Assembly: GCF_027943255.1 (NCBI RefSeq)
Contig: NC_072896.1
Span: forward strand, 66,172,501 to 66,236,500
From: Anastrepha obliqua
Taxonomy: Eukaryota; Arthropoda; Insecta; Diptera; Tephritidae
Length of the DNA stretch: 64,000 nt
Direction of reading: 5' to 3'
In this document: positions 10,765 through 23,242 of the stretch, piece after piece
Numbering within the stretch: position 1 is the first letter of the stretch
How the letters are laid out: every line of letters starts with the position of its first letter
Program-made: the position numbers and the translations under genes
Notes under the pieces: model-generated
The model's input: the letters and a program-made list of their open reading frames with translations, nothing else
Told to the model about the DNA's origin: nothing
Databases searched by the model: none

Positions 10765-13700
10765 CATTCATCATTTTAAATTTTCTTGCCGACTATTGCT
10801 AATTTGTTCTTCAAACGTAATTTTAAATCGCCTATTGTATGCCACCTGAATTCGGCGAATTTATATTTATTATTATTTCATGGAATTTTTTGAAGGGTAA
10901 AATGCGCCTATCAGTTGTAAGTATCATAATTGGCAAATTCAAGGTAAGTTCTTTGTGAAAATAGCTTCTTAGAAAATAATATTCAGAATCAAGTTCACTG
11001 TTTTGATATTTGATCCTTTAAATTCAAATAATACCTGAGAAATGCGGAATTTTTTCACTGGAATTTCCTATATTCCTTTTTGTTTTATTCATCTTTTTCT
11101 GTTGCTGCCAAAGGGGATCCAAAGCGCTGCAGCTTCCTTTAAATGCAATAAATGTTTCAAATGTTACGTATACGTCAAGGTGACCTGTCACTTAAACAAA
11201 ATCGCTGAAGGGGCGAGCAAGCAATAATCTGTTGCGGATTGCAAACAATTTTCATTGCAGCAGACATTCAATGACAACACATATCCGGCTTTACATATGT
11301 ACGTGTGTGCATAAGTGTGCGTGCAAAAATGTGCATTTACTAGAGAAAATACATGCAAGTAATTTCATATGAAATTTATAGCATTTGCAAATATATATGT
11401 AGTTCTCGCATGTAAAATGTGCATATATGTGGGTGTATGTAGACATAGGTAAATGGCACCGCTTGTATGTTAATGTGACAGCACTTGCTTTGGTTAACAA
11501 GTTCACACGCCTTTGGACTAATTAAATTTTAATTACTTTTCATTACTCTTACAAACACATCCAAACAAAGTCAACGCTGCTTAAGCTTGCACTACGACTT
11601 TCATTACATGCTTTATTGCTCAGCTTATTTTTGGGCAACGAAAATAATAAGGTTAAAGGTTAAGTCTTACACAAACACTTTAGATTGGTTTTGAGGCGGT
11701 TGAGTGCGTATGCGAGCTTGTATGTGTGTTCAAGTACAAGTATATTTCGATGCAAATGTCTGTGCAAAATTACAAAATTATTGAAACAGTTACACATTGC
11801 ATCAGTGGCGCCATCAAGAGGAAGCAGGCAACCGCGGCAATAGCGCAGCTACATCAAATTTAGTGAAGTCCTCAACCATCTGTATGATTCTTCTGCCAGA
11901 AAAATGTGAAACATAGATGGCCCTCCAAGCAGTAAGAAGGCGTTGTTTCTAAGCAACGACAGGTGGGCATTTCCACCACTTAGGACTGGTAGCGGTAGGC
12001 TATTCAACTTCCCTGTCAGAAATCAAATAGATTAACGAAACCAACGCAATACAAGTTTTGTCGAGACCCTATGGTCCCGAGAGGAGTGAACAAGGACAAA
12101 AATATTGAGTTGGGGCGACTGATTTGTCTCAACTATGTGCGAGCTTTTACAATAAACTAGGGACGAATATAAGTAGTAGGCAAAATGATTGGATTGAGTC
12201 AAAGAAATTGCGAAGTCAAACTGCTGGGTCCTATTTATTACAGTTAGTACACTTCGAGAAAATTTACAACTATTACAATTATTTGTTTACAATCCCGAGA
12301 TTTTCGGGACCTAAATATATCGCAATCTCGAGACTACGGGACTCCAGAATTAACATCCTTCATTAAGATTTTGTTTTTATTTATTTCACTGTGGAATAAA
12401 ATTACATATATTCTTACTAGTCATGCACTTTCAAATAGTATCTATGAGCTTGTTTATAACTTAGGACTAAGCTTTTCAATACCAGTATATAACATTATTG
12501 AGTTCACTCAAAGCTCGTGCAACGGGAACATTCAAAGCACAATTGAATTTGTTCATTCGCATATGGTAAAATGGGGCAATTTTCTAACAGGTAACATATA
12601 GTACGAGTATAAGGCAATTGCTTCAAGATGCCAGTATAATCAAACTCTTCAAATAAATTTCATATTTTGCTAAAGGAAGGGATTCGCTATCAAAATGTGC
12701 GATTTTTTATTTATGTGTTCTTCTGCCGGACCTGTGTTAGCTGAAAAAAGTCGAACTATAAGTGGTATGACCTAAAAGCATGTCACTAAGCGCATTTGAC
12801 ATATTTTGTAGAAAGCTAGAAAGAAGTTCGTTTTTGTTGAACATAATTTTACAGAAATTGCAAATTGTACTCCCTACTGAATGAAATCGAATTTGTAATT
12901 AAAAAAAACATTTGGGTAACACCAATTTAACTTAAGGTTGCAGCTAAGAAACAATTCCAACCACCAATCAAAATGCTTGTCGAGAGTGGTTTTCAGCTGA
13001 GGCATTCAATAGCAACAGCTACCAAGAAGAAGAGGAAGTAATATTCGGTCTTTGCAATTGTACGATGGGGAAGGAAGTTTGCATATTTGTTTCTTAAGCA
13101 AGATGGCGCGCAATTCAATTGAATTTAAAATGGCAGAGTCATAAAAAAGTACGATGCACTAAATGAAAGTATGGGGGGAAATTGTAACTGCTTGCATAGT
13201 AGTGTAATTGCAAAATCGCCAAATGACAATATAAGTTAATAGCTTCATGCAGATGAACTTAAGCTCCGGCGCGCAATTCAAAGCTTAAGGTCGAATAAGT
13301 GTACACAAAACTTTTTCAGTCTAAGACTTAAGTTCTTTTCAAAACTTCATTGCAAGTCATGCATGGAAGTTTCTAAGGAAAGCTATTTTAATCTTGTATT
13401 CAAAACCGTATGCATAAAAACCAGATCTGAAACTTGGTCGAAAGTCGAGCTTAAAGTCGTTAAGGCAAAAATGCCTAAGCTCAATTTAAGTTAAATTGGT
13501 TGTTTAGAGTGGCAGCTGTTGGAGCCAAGGGCAGACTTTGAATAGAGCTGGAGTTTCAATGTGATACTAAAGTTACCTGAAGCCAATATCCGCTTCTGAT
13601 TTAGAGTGTATATAGAGTGACTCCTAGACGTTAGTAGTGTATACTATATTACTTAGACGGTACTTTTTTGCATGCATTTATTAAAATAAAACTTATTATG

Positions 13701-14075
13701 AGAATGGTTGATCTTTAAGAAAAACATATCGTAAAATTCGTGACTTTTTTGGTAGAAATAATTGTTTGAATAAGTCGATAATCCGAAGGTTGGTGTAAAA
13801 ATTTCAAGAACTGGTTCTGTCGGAATTAGAGGGGAACATATACATGATATCATTATTCACATATAATTGCTAACAACCGAATTTTGAATCAATATAATAA
13901 AACCAGAGAAAATATAAATTTTTAATTGTTTTATTTCCTTTTTCGATCTATTCTTGTCTTTCGAAATATACTTTACATAACCCAGCCAGTAAAAGCCATC
14001 GACAGATTGCAAAACATCCTTTGCATCAAAATACAAAGTCAAAGTGTTTTTGGAAACCCGACATTAAGAGATCAA
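10765..14075. other. 3.3 kb of AT-rich spacer with unassigned repeat-like phrases
   Basis: No frame with family motifs. A less AT-rich patch at about 11810-12110, including TCGAGACCCTATGGTCCCG and a nearby AGGAGTGAACAAGG, reads like an old interspersed repeat, but I cannot name it. The remainder is low-complexity or AT-rich sequence with many stops. Confidence 0.4.
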
Positions 14076-14715
14076 GATATTGGGTTGGGAAATAAGTTCG
14101 TAGCGCTTTTACTGAAGACTTTTGTTTAAACAAAAAACAATAATTATATCAATCAGTTAATCAATTATACAGAGCCCGCTATCTATCGTTACGGACTTGA
14201 ACTAGGTATTATTTGAAGAATGGTAACACTTAGCTGTCATCTGATTTGACAGAAAATTAGTTTTATTCTTCCGCTGAACGAAAATGGTTTGTTCCGAGAA
14301 ATTGAAGAGGAGGATATTGGTGGCATTTGGTTCCAACAAGTTGGCGCTACTTGCCACACAGCGAATGCTACGATCAATCTTTTGCGCACTGTCTTCGAAG
14401 ATCGCATTATCAGCCGAAATTCTGATATCGTTTGACCGCCTCGGAGCTGCGATTTGACACCGTTAGATTATTATCTTTGGGGTGCCGTCAAAGACCAGTG
14501 TTATGCCAACAAACCAGCAACAATTGATGAACTGAAGACCAACATACGCGATGTGATAGCTGAAATACAGCCGCATACAATCGAAAATGTGTTGAAAAAT
14601 TGGACCGATCGTATGGGATGGTGCATGGCTAGCCGAGGCAGCCATATGAATGAAGTTGTGTCCATCATTAACCGGAAGGATTCTACTTGAAAATAAAAAA
14701 AACAGTTTGGAAAAA
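14076..14715 (+). mobile_element. DD41D (rosa-type) mariner, internally deleted
   Basis: The left end begins near 14078 with ATTGGGTTGGGAAATAAGTTC, a typical end for this group. The coding part starts almost directly with the second half of the transposase, so roughly the first half of the gene has been deleted. I see no matching right inverted repeat. Confidence 0.7.
14270..14690 (+). pseudogene. DD41D mariner transposase C-terminal half, two inactivating changes
   Basis: The frame reads NGLFREIEEEDIGGIWFQQ, then VGATCHTA, PPRSCDLTPLDYYLWGAVKD and a C-terminal tail ending SIINRKDST. The motifs FQQDGATCHTA and CDLTPLDYFLWG, with 41 residues between the acidic positions, mark the DD41D or rosa group first described from Ceratitis. 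Here the catalytic Asp of QQDGA is Val, and the Trp codon before PPRSCD is a stop (TGA at about 14431-14433). The first catalytic Asp lies in the deleted part. The protein cannot be functional. Confidence 0.85.
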
Positions 14716-15029
14716 TATTGAGTAATTTCCTTTTTATAGCATTTTTAATTCCGTAAAGTTATATAGCGGACCCTTTATATTCTCTATTGCTGTTGACAAG
14801 TTCTTCCCCCCTCTCGCCCAATTTGTAATGCTTTTCCGCCAAAATCGCTTGGTCTGGTGTCAAATAATGTTTTGAGCCAGTTTTTAAGGACCTCTTTGTT
14901 ATCGAAGGTAACGCTCTTCATACGGTTGGACAATGAGCGGAAAAGATAGCAATCGGCCGATGCAAGGTCCAGACAAAACGGCGGATGTTGATAATATTAT
15001 TATTGCATCACTGATCCACTCTTGTGACT
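14716..15029. other. Spacer with weak antisense mariner-like phrases
   Basis: Some minus-strand codons near 14800-14990 resemble a decayed transposase, but no catalytic motif is visible. Nothing firm. Confidence 0.35.
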
Positions 15030-15209
15030 GATTTTGGCAAATTGCATTTGTCCGTGAAAGGAAAACGTTTTGCGTCCGTAGAGGCCATTCAAAAGGCTTG
15101 TACCGATATCCTGAAGGATATTCCGCCCAATGAGCTGAAACACTCTTTCAAAAAGCTTTAAGATCACGCAAAACAGTGTATCGAGGCCAGAGCGGACTAT
15201 TTTGAATAA
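15030..15209 (+). pseudogene. mariner transposase C-terminal tail
   Basis: About 60 codons with one in-frame stop: FGKLHLSVKGKRFASVEAIQ, then KACTDILKDIPPNELKHSF, a stop, and CIEARADYFE before the terminal stop. Phrases of the form KGKRF.S.E.IQ and a final C.....DYFE are the usual end of irritans-type mariner transposases. It differs from the other mariner families in this window. No ends or catalytic residues remain. Confidence 0.75.
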
Positions 15210-15685
15210 ATAAACTCGAAGTTATCAGAAAACAGATCCTGTCGTTTTTATTTTAGCTCAGTCTTGTTTATTTTCGACTTCACCTTATAAATATAGTTTA
15301 AATACCAAAGTGGTTTCCTAACAATCATAATGCTAATTGTGGAAATGCCTATACGCATGCAGACATACAACAACAACCACAAAAATTAAAGTTACTGCAC
15401 TGCGACGACTGGCAAAAATAGGAAATCACAATGTCACTTAATCTTTTTTTATGTTCTACACAAAGTGATCCCACAAAAACTTTGTTTTGTCGTACATAAT
15501 AATGTATGTATGTATGTGTGAATATGGAATGTAGTGTGAGCTTCACGGGCTCAGAAAAGAATGAGTGTAGCTCAAAATGGTAATTAACTTGAACTTCGCA
15601 GAATCATGGCTGAAATAACATTATAAATAACAAATAAACTGTTGTAGATATATGTATATGTGTGTGTATATATATATAATATAAA
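15210..15685. other. AT-rich spacer with TATG microsatellite-like runs
   Basis: Contains short runs of ATGTATGTATGT near 15505 and of TATATG and TATATA near 15650-15680. No gene recognised. Confidence 0.5.
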
Positions 15686-16959
15686 GGGTGATGTTTTAAG
15701 AGCTATAGGAAAGTTTTTCAAAAACACACAATTTCAGAAGAATGCATGAAATTTTTATTTAAATCGATAGTACAGTCCATATAATTTAATGTTTGAAGAT
15801 TACTTTACGCAAATGTTGATTGCAACTGCGCTTCAAATGGTCCATCCGCTTAGTCCAATTTTGGCATACACTTTTCAATGTTTCGGCCGGTGTCTCACAT
15901 ATAAATGCTTAAATTTTGTCTTCCAATGCGTTAATTGAAGCAGGCAGGTAGACATGAGCTTTAACATAGCCCCACAAAAAATAATCTAAAGTCGTTATAT
16001 CGCACGATCTGGGTGGCCAATTGACAGGTCCCGAACGTGAAATAAAATATTCACCGAACTCGCCTCTCAACAAGTCCATTGTTACGCGTGCTGTGTGGCA
16101 TGTGGCACCGTCTTGCTGAAACCACATGTCATGCAAGTCTAGCTCTTGCATTTTGGATATCATTTCACGGTAGCGCTCACCATTCACAGTTACGTTACGA
16201 TTCGCTGCATCTTTGAAGAAATACGGTCCAATGATACCTCCAACCCATAAACCGCACCAAACTGTGACCTTTTCTCGATAAATTAGTAGCCCTTGCAATT
16301 CTTCTAAGTGATCTTCATGCCAAACTCGAAAATTCTGTTTATTTACGTACCCATTGATCCAAAAATGAGCTTCGTCGCTGAACACAATTTTTCGATAAAA
16401 AAGAGGATCTTCGGCAAACTTTCCAAGAGCCCATTCACCAAAAATTCTGCGTTGCGGTAGGCCATTCGGCTTCAATTCTTGCACCAGCTGTATTTTGAAA
16501 GGCTTCACACCTAAATCCTTTCGCAAAATTTTCCACGTTGTTGAGTAACAGAGGCCCAATTGCTGCGAACGGCGCCGAATCGATAATTGATGGTCATCAT
16601 TAACACTGGCCGATACAGCTGCGATATTTTCTTCAGTTCGAACTCTACGTAAGTGTGTTGGTGGTTTGATGTCCAATTATGTAAATTTTGTTCTAAATTT
16701 AGTCACAACAGCTCGAATAGCCGCTTCAGTGCGTCGATTAAACTGACCATAAAATGGAAGAAGCGCGCGATAAACTTTCTTAATAGAACACGCATTTTTA
16801 TAATAAAATTCAATGATTTGCAAGCGTTGTTCGTTTATAAGACGATTCATGGTTAAATTATAGACCAAACTGAAGATGTTTGACAGTGAAACAAAACAAG
16901 AAACGTGCGTCAGCAGTTTAAACCAACTGTTTAAAAAGATAATAGCTAAAAAATCACCC
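15686..16959 (-). mobile_element. DD41D (rosa-type) mariner, nearly complete
   Basis: Terminal repeats face each other: GGGTGATGTTTTAAGAGCTAT at 15686 and, reversed from 16959, GGGTGATTTTTTAGCTATTAT. The same left end is found at 55874 in a second, shorter copy. I do not see an exact TA duplication at the ends. Confidence 0.85.
15786..16850 (-). pseudogene. DD41D mariner transposase with two in-frame stops
   Basis: The frame runs from ATG at 16850 (MNRLINEQRLQIIEFYYKNA) to TAA at 15786 without a frameshift. It has the N-terminal helix-turn-helix, a second such region (SIRRRSQQLGLCYSTTWKIL), the first catalytic Asp in VFSDEAHFW, the second in FQQDGATCHTA and the third in TLDYFLWGYVKAHVY, 41 residues on. 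Both lesions are nonsense codons: TAA at 16677-16679 after KFRTKFT, and TAA at 15909-15911 after ALEDK. Small in-frame gaps relative to the 56-kb copy remove a few residues before MQELDLHDM and after AHVY. All catalytic residues survive. Confidence 0.9.
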
Positions 16960-17396
16960 GATAGTTCTTCTCTCGAACTTTCAGCTTGAGAGGGTTTTTA
17001 TTTAGCTTAAGCCGATTTACCTTTTTTCTTTACTTGGGTGAAGAACTTCCCTTCCATATATTCCATCGACGCCATCTACCATAGCACCGCTGTTGCCACT
17101 TTGATAGTTCTTGAAAGGGGCGTAAAGAAGGTGAAAAGGTATGCGGATCATCATCCCTTCCGGCCATTATTCGGTCCCTTTTGGTTTCTAGACGTCGCCA
17201 CGTGAAGTGGGCGGCTCAAAATTAATCATCCAATCATCATCTCGTCTTCATTGCTTGTCTGTTTGTATGTATACTGCAGCTATCTGGTTCCAACTTGCAA
17301 TTACTAGTGCGGCGTCCAATTGGACCTTTTGAGTCATGCCTCAATGGAGGACGTTTACGTTTCACGTTATTTTTCTCATGTGGCCATCATCATGGC
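16960..17396. other. Spacer, possible RTE sequence at its right end
   Basis: No gene recognised before the RTE tail. Several CATCAT phrases lie near 17150-17240 and 17385. Confidence 0.4.
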
Positions 17397-17590
17397 CTAC
17401 GCTGGCTGGGTCATGTCGTTCGAATAGATACAAACGCTCCGGCTCTGAAAGTATTCGATGCGGCACCAGCTGGTGGTAACAGAGGAAGAGGAAGGCCTCC
17501 TCTGCGTTGGAAAGATCAGGTGGGGAAGGATTTGGCTTAACTTGGTGTGTCCAACTGGTGCCGGTTACCACGAGAAAGAAACGACTGATG
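17397..17590 (+). pseudogene. RTE-type retrotransposon C-terminal tail
   Basis: Reads LRWLGHVVRIDTNAPALKVF, then GRGRPPLRWKDQVGKDLA, a stop, and LGVSNWCRLPRERNDW and a short tail. The pattern LRWLGHV.R...A...VF, RGRP..RW.DQ....L and a closing W....R.R is the conserved C-terminus of RTE and related non-LTR open reading frames in insects. Upstream reverse transcriptase is missing here. Fragments of a related element make up part of the 32-40 kb tandem block. Confidence 0.75.
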
Positions 17591-17699
17591 CGCTTTGTTA
17601 AACTCGCCAAAATCGCGTATGTGGTTATCGCGCAAATTAAGAAGAAGTCCTCTCGTTGAGTCATTAAGAAAGTTTGGGCTTTAGTCATCATCAAAGGTG

Positions 17700-19194
17700 G
17701 TACTCAAATACATAAATACATTTTGGATCCTCGTCTTCCAGCAAAAAAAATGTGTAAAAGTAATATAACTCGTTGCGCTTCGCCCTATTATTAAAAAGAG
17801 TTGTGGAAGATAATGCTGCTTTGAAGAAGCTCGAGTTTTCAAAGTGAGTAACTACAAAAAATGTTTACTTGTTATCCTAACGGTTATAGAAGATGTTACA
17901 AGATCCAATGGAGATCGTCTGCAAAAATCTCCCTTAGAGAATTATGGAATATTACTTAAATCATAATTACCTGCTTTCAAATTTGGACACAATTCACAAT
18001 ACCGATTATTGCTTAGCTTGGACATTTGTTCCGAAAGAAGCGCACACTGGCAGCCGAAAACTCTGGGGCGCAAAGGCTGAATGCAAGTGAATTATTAAAT
18101 TCAATAAGCTGGAGTGGCTCCATTGAAGCTTTTCTTTTCATGCCTAAGCAACACATGAGCTGCCTGCCACATATTGTTCATAGATTGCCTGTGTCATTGT
18201 AACGCTTTGCTTGGTATTGTAAACAATTCCCTATTTCCCGTTAAGGATGCTAATAACAACTTCACTCACTCAGATTAAAATTAAGTCTTCTACTTGCATC
18301 TACAACCACCCTAATGGGTACTCAATCTCAAAATATAGCAGCCTTTCGTTTATTACACACATTCGAATGGGTGAGTCAATGCGCAAAGTTCATTTTATTG
18401 TTGTTGGTTGTTTTATTGCATGCACTCGTTGACAATGGAAGTAAGTGAGTGTGGCAAGTGATTAGTTGTAAGACTGTGTTAGAGCATGTATGCCTTCTAA
18501 GGCCAGTAAATGCTGTTGGTACACATGCAATATGCTGTTATGTGTAGTTATTGTTGAGCATGTTTTTGCTGGTGCTCGTTTTTCGCCGTTGTTTCTGCTT
18601 TTTATTGCTTCTGGTTCTCTTCTGTTCAACAGCAGCTGCAATCTGCTACAAATGCACTATCCACAAGCTGCGCGATGCAAATACTAAGATTTCATATTGC
18701 CAAAACCGGTTGTGGATCGATGCATGCATATACATACATACACGTATAAGTATAGGTATACACCTACATGCAGTTGCAGCTAACGAAACGAAATTCACAT
18801 TACATGTAATGAACCAGCTTCAGATTTTGTAGGTTGCAACACCAATACACACCGATGTATGCATTCATAGTGTACATAGGTTAACGGGTGTTCCACAATT
18901 GTGACTGTGCGCTTTGCGGTTATCTACTTACTTATATTAACTAAAACCTTTTTGCTAACAAATGAAATGCGCAGAAGGCCTTGCAACGGCAAATAGGCTT
19001 ATGTGAGTTAAGTGCATGAGGCTGTGTTAGGTGAGTCAGTTTATGGTTGAGAAAAATAGGAGAGACAAATGTTGCCTAGTTCCGAACTAGTCTGTAGGTG
19101 ACTAATTAAATTATTGATTCATAAACTCAATTTGTAATCGATTGAAGGGTATCACCTTTGCTATGTGCAACTACGGCTGGCGAATCGTACGCTA
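17700..19194. other. 1.5 kb spacer, no recognised gene
   Basis: Two overlapping small frames at 18490-18832 are rich in Leu, Cys and Phe but show no motif. I regard them as chance. Otherwise AT-rich. Confidence 0.45.
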
Positions 19195-19670
19195 CATTTC
19201 TATTGGGTTCTAGGCCATAAGCGCACTGAAGTACGAGATAGTAGACGATAAAGTGATAAAATGAAAAAATCACACTCGTACTTGATTAATACTATCACTA
19301 ACACGAAGGGATTGCAGAACTATGATAGGCGTGCTGACGGGACAGAGCCCAGTAGCAGCGTATGCTTATAAGATAGGAATCTCTGACATGCAAGAATTGT
19401 AGGGAACAGGGCTCAAGGGAAACTGTAAAGCATCTTCCTTGCGTTGTTCAAAACATGCTTAAAATGAAATTTAACACAGTTAACAGTTTGACGGATTGAA
19501 AGATATCTCTGTAGTGGGTTGGAAGTCTCTCCTTAAACTCTCAGTAGAAACAGGCACCACGCAGAGAAACTACTTCAAAATACATAACTAATGAACTCCA
19601 TGTATCGCTATGGACCGAACCGGTGTATGCGTGACTACAAATCAACCAGTTCAACCTAACCTAATCCATA
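19195..19670 (+). pseudogene. Non-LTR retrotransposon 3' remnant (RNase H tail and zinc-knuckle region)
   Basis: A WVLGHKRTEVR phrase near 19195 resembles the WVPGH end of the RNase H domain in I, LOA and Jockey superfamily elements. It is followed by TGQSPVAAYAYKIGI, then, after a frameshift, NCREQGSRETVKHLPCVVQ, the C-terminal C..C....ET..HLLC region, and LTD plus DISVVGW-like residues. The element ends with repeated AACCTAACCTAA near 19655-19672, a plausible 3' tail. At least two frameshifts are needed, so it is an old relic. Clade assignment is uncertain. Confidence 0.62.
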
Positions 19671-20045
19671 TGCAACTGCTATCATTATTAGGTGGGAATG
19701 CTTAACAAGCTGAATGATTTTGTATTTTTTTCTCACTACTCTGCAGTGAAGCCAAAACTTTATGTTAAAGAGCAGTAACAAATCAGCAAATATAGAAGTG
19801 AGAGATTATAAATGTTTCATCCTTATTTAGCTTGCTTACTTCTGCTTTAGGGAAGTTGGTATACAGCAAACAAATGCACCAACAGCATTTTTTTTTCTTT
19901 GTTTTTAACTAAAGTGAGTTGGTTGCTTGAAATTTCAAATACCTTACTAAAATTCTATAAGCTAAAGATGAGTCAGAAATATTACGCTAGTTATAGGATA
20001 AGATCTGACTGGACTCGCACACATTCCTATGTACCTAACATGCAT

Positions 20046-20705
20046 TTAAGGGGTTATATACAGTTAGCAGGCCGAAAAAAGCGATTTTTTCTGATTTTTT
20101 TCTGAGAAACTTTTAAATCTATTGATCTACAAATTTTTCACATATTATGTTATCTTTTAACTGTATTTCAAGACTTAGTATTGGTAAAAATATTTATTTT
20201 GAAAGGAGCTACAGCCGTTTTGCGGTGACCACTATGTCCCCGAACTGGATCCTCTGAAATGAAAAAACTAAACAGATTTCGTTAAAGTAATGTTAAATCT
20301 AGTAATTAATCGAAGGAATAAGCAAAATAAATTTTTTTGACAAGATGATGGTTTCTCAAAAAAAAAAAAAAAAACAATTTTTGACCAAAATTTCGGCCTT
20401 AATTTGTTTATAAAACGATATATATTTATCAGTGAGTAGATATCTTCAATTAAATACTAAAGAAATATATTTAAGAAGCTCGTGTTAAAATTTGGAACTA
20501 ATCGGCTTAGCCGTTTTCGCGTAATGTTGGTCAACGACTTTGAAAACACCATTTTGAGAAAAACGGGTTTAAAGTTTGAAAAGCACTTAAAAAGTACTCT
20601 GAAGCGCCCTTTCGAATTTGCGTGTAACTTCGAAAATATTTACCGGAATGATATTAAATTTTCTGTGTGTATTCTTAAAGCCGACTGATAAGAGGCCCCC
20701 CTTAA
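20046..20705. mobile_element. Possible TTAA-bounded miniature element (piggyBac-like, tentative)
   Basis: A 660-bp block without transposase begins TTAAGGGG (20046) and ends CCCCCTTAA (20705). TTAA is the duplicated target of piggyBac elements. The ends mirror each other only for the first few bases. The right boundary cuts the R1-like reading frame at 20705, which supports insertion. Internal phrases such as TTTTGAGAAAAACGGG look like a dispersed repeat. This remains an inference from the ends alone. Confidence 0.35.
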
Positions 20706-21918
20706 AACGGTGCAGGTATTCCTGAAAACAGTCATGCCCGCTGAGTAACTGCGAAAGGTGATAGTCGGTGTCTCCATGTTTTCTCATTAACCACTCATCA
20801 ACATGTGGTATGAGTTTGTGGGTCCTACGTCCGCTTTGTGACTCATCCCACCGCTGCTGCAACCGGCCTATTGCATGCCTGGGTAACTTCTCGTAGATTA
20901 GACTTTTTGGTCCCCGCCCAGATGGGGCGGTGAATACCTATGTTTAGCTCAAAGGTCTTCGCCCTCCAGCACTTATTAGAACTGCCTCGACTTTGTGACC
21001 GGCTAAATCTAGCTAAGCCTCGTTAAGCCATCGTTGCACCCTCGCTGCAGCATCGTTGCACTTTTCCTTCAAGTGGTCAAGTTTCCTATCAGCTACCACC
21101 AGGGCAATATCATCGGCGTATTCCACAATTTCGACGTTTGGTCTAAGCTTCGCCTTCAGAACAGCATCGTACATGATGTTCCACAAAGTTGGTTCCAGCA
21201 CTGATCCTTGTGGTACACCACCGGAGACCTTGTACGTTTTTTGTCCATTTTCAGTGGCTTATCGCAGAATGCGGTCACTCAGATAACTGCGGATAATGCG
21301 GACAAGGTAGGATGGTACGTTGAAATCTTTGAGGGCCGTGATGATGCTAGGCCAGTTTGCCGAGTTAAAAGCATTTCTAACATCTAAGGTGATCACAGCG
21401 CAGAACTTTCTTAACGATCTTCCTGCACTTATATCCCTGTGTGCTATTTCCACCACCGCTCTTATTGCATCGACAGTATATATAGCTTTCGGGAAGCCAA
21501 ATTGGTTATCTGAGAGACCTGTCAAGCCTTTTAGATGCTCCTGAAGTCGTTCGCAAATAATGCATTCCAGTACCTTCCCCACTGTGACCAGCAGACATAG
21601 GGGTCTGTATGACAGAGGTAGGTCGGGTTGTTTACCCGGTTTAAGCAGGAGAACCAGACATTGTATTTTCCATCTCGCTGGGAATTTTCCTTCGGTAAGG
21701 CATGCCGTGTTGAGGTCGGAAAAAATTTTAGGAGTTGACCGTATTGCTTCCGTTAACGCTATATTTAGAATCCCGTCAGGCCCGGGGGCTTTGCTATCCT
21801 TTATCCTCGTTAAGGTAGTAAGAAATTCTGCTTCTGCCACTTGTGGATCCATTGTAATTTCTGATATTAGAGTCCCTTGTTTCCTGTGAGGGAAAGAGGA
21901 CTGACATTTTTTTTTCAT
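20706..21918 (-). pseudogene. R1-type non-LTR reverse transcriptase remnant, internally deleted
   Basis: The minus-strand frame starts near 21918 and shows the reverse transcriptase blocks in order: SKAPGPDGILN, PARWKIQCLVLLLKPGK, SYRPLCLL, DNQFGF, an in-frame stop at 21259-21261, GGVPQGSVLEPTLWN, then EYADDIALVV with the two catalytic Asp. After a further stop at 21013, LAGHKVEAVLI continues in frame. About 1 kb is then missing: near 20925 the sequence jumps to the C-terminal part RLQQRWDESQSGRRTHKLIP, HLSQLLSGHDCF and HRF, where it is cut at 20705. The order and motifs fit the R1 clade. It is defective through stops and deletion. Confidence 0.8.
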
Positions 21919-21983
21919 TATTACCCGACATGTTGGCTGTGGCGCTCTCGGTCCTTTAATTTTGCTTATAACTATCTTGTAAG

Positions 21984-22181
21984 CTAATCCCCAAAAATCG
22001 TTGTCCGCTTGCTCACGCAGCTCCTTAAAGCAACGATTTTTGCTTCAGAATATACAGCAACATCCACCCGGCCCTCGAACTTTGAGCTATCTGTGTACAC
22101 ATGGATGGACTCGCCCTGTCCTACATCGTTCCGTTCCCACACTTTGCTTGAGAGTACGTGAATATTGTAATGGCATACCAC
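21984..22181 (-). pseudogene. RNase H-like fragment, out of order
   Basis: Reads GESIHVYTDSSKFEGRVDVA, then VYSEAKIVA. IHVYTDSSK.....G..VY is the first strand of the RNase H domain found in I, LOA and some R1-type retrotransposons. On this strand it lies 5' of the reverse transcriptase at 20706-21918, whereas RNase H normally follows it. It is either a separate insertion or the result of a rearrangement. Confidence 0.55.
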
Positions 22182-22199
22182 ACCGTCTATTGAACTTCA

Positions 22200-23242
22200 A
22201 CTTGAAATTTAAATAGATTTTTTTCATTAAAAAATGTTTCATAAAAATTAGCATTGCTGTATATAAATGCCCTTCAGCTATGCATAGCCCATTTCTAATT
22301 TACCTCGTTTTATATTTCTTAAGATTAAGCATAAAACTCAAACATCCATTCCTACGATTTTTTTTATAATTGTACTGACCGTAGTTAAATGCCATTGAGA
22401 TTTTTATTATCACATCAACGAGGTGAAAATATTTATTAATATACAACCAAAACGAGAAGGAAACATAAAAATATTAAAATTATGTTGCTCCAAGCGTTTT
22501 ACAAGTTGAGGCAGAAATCGGCAGGATTCATAGTGAAAGCAAATTGGCTAGTTGTATGTATGTATATGATACCACTTATGTGGTCGTAAAATTGGGCAGT
22601 TTTCCACAAAAAAATTAAGAAGTTTCGGTGATTTTCCACGCACAAAATTAAAATGAAAAAATATTACAGAAAGAAAGAAACCAGAAAATAAATCAAGGAA
22701 ACACTAAAAAATTAGCGCGAAAATTCTTTATTAGGTATTTAGCTGAGCTTTGGCTCATATTAGTTGTGCGCGCCTTGATGTTGCTTTACTAATGCAGGGA
22801 CCTAGAGTGTCAAATAAATTCAGTTTTATACTTATACTGTGTTTCGAATCGAGACCCAGGCCTAACGGTGGTCACGCTCAAACTCACTCGGTCACGACCT
22901 TTTGTAATAGAGGGATATTCTTTAGGGAAGGGTTTTTTAAGTGGTGTTCTAACTGTATATGCAAGATAAGTTTGGACTCCTAGTAGATGACTTTGGGTAA
23001 CATTTTCACATAAATTAGGCTCAATTAAATAATTAATCTAAGACTATAGTACTACCCAAAAATCTTTGCGTCCGAATGGTTGCCCTGATTGTTGCTGAAA
23101 GCTTATCTAGTAAAACTGAAAGAGCTGATCATAAGAAACAAAACTGCTTAGTTCAGCATTAGGTTCTTTCATAGAAAAAGTCACAAGAAAACGTTGAAGC
23201 TTAGCATACTTTTCCTGATATTCTCTTTTGTGTTCAAAATCT
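22200..23242. other. AT-rich spacer, no recognised gene
   Basis: About 1 kb without motif-bearing frames or clear repeats. Confidence 0.45.

Noticed and set aside
18490..18832. Two overlapping Leu/Cys-rich small frames
   Set aside because: No conserved motif, no splice context, and frames overlap in different registers; consistent with chance.
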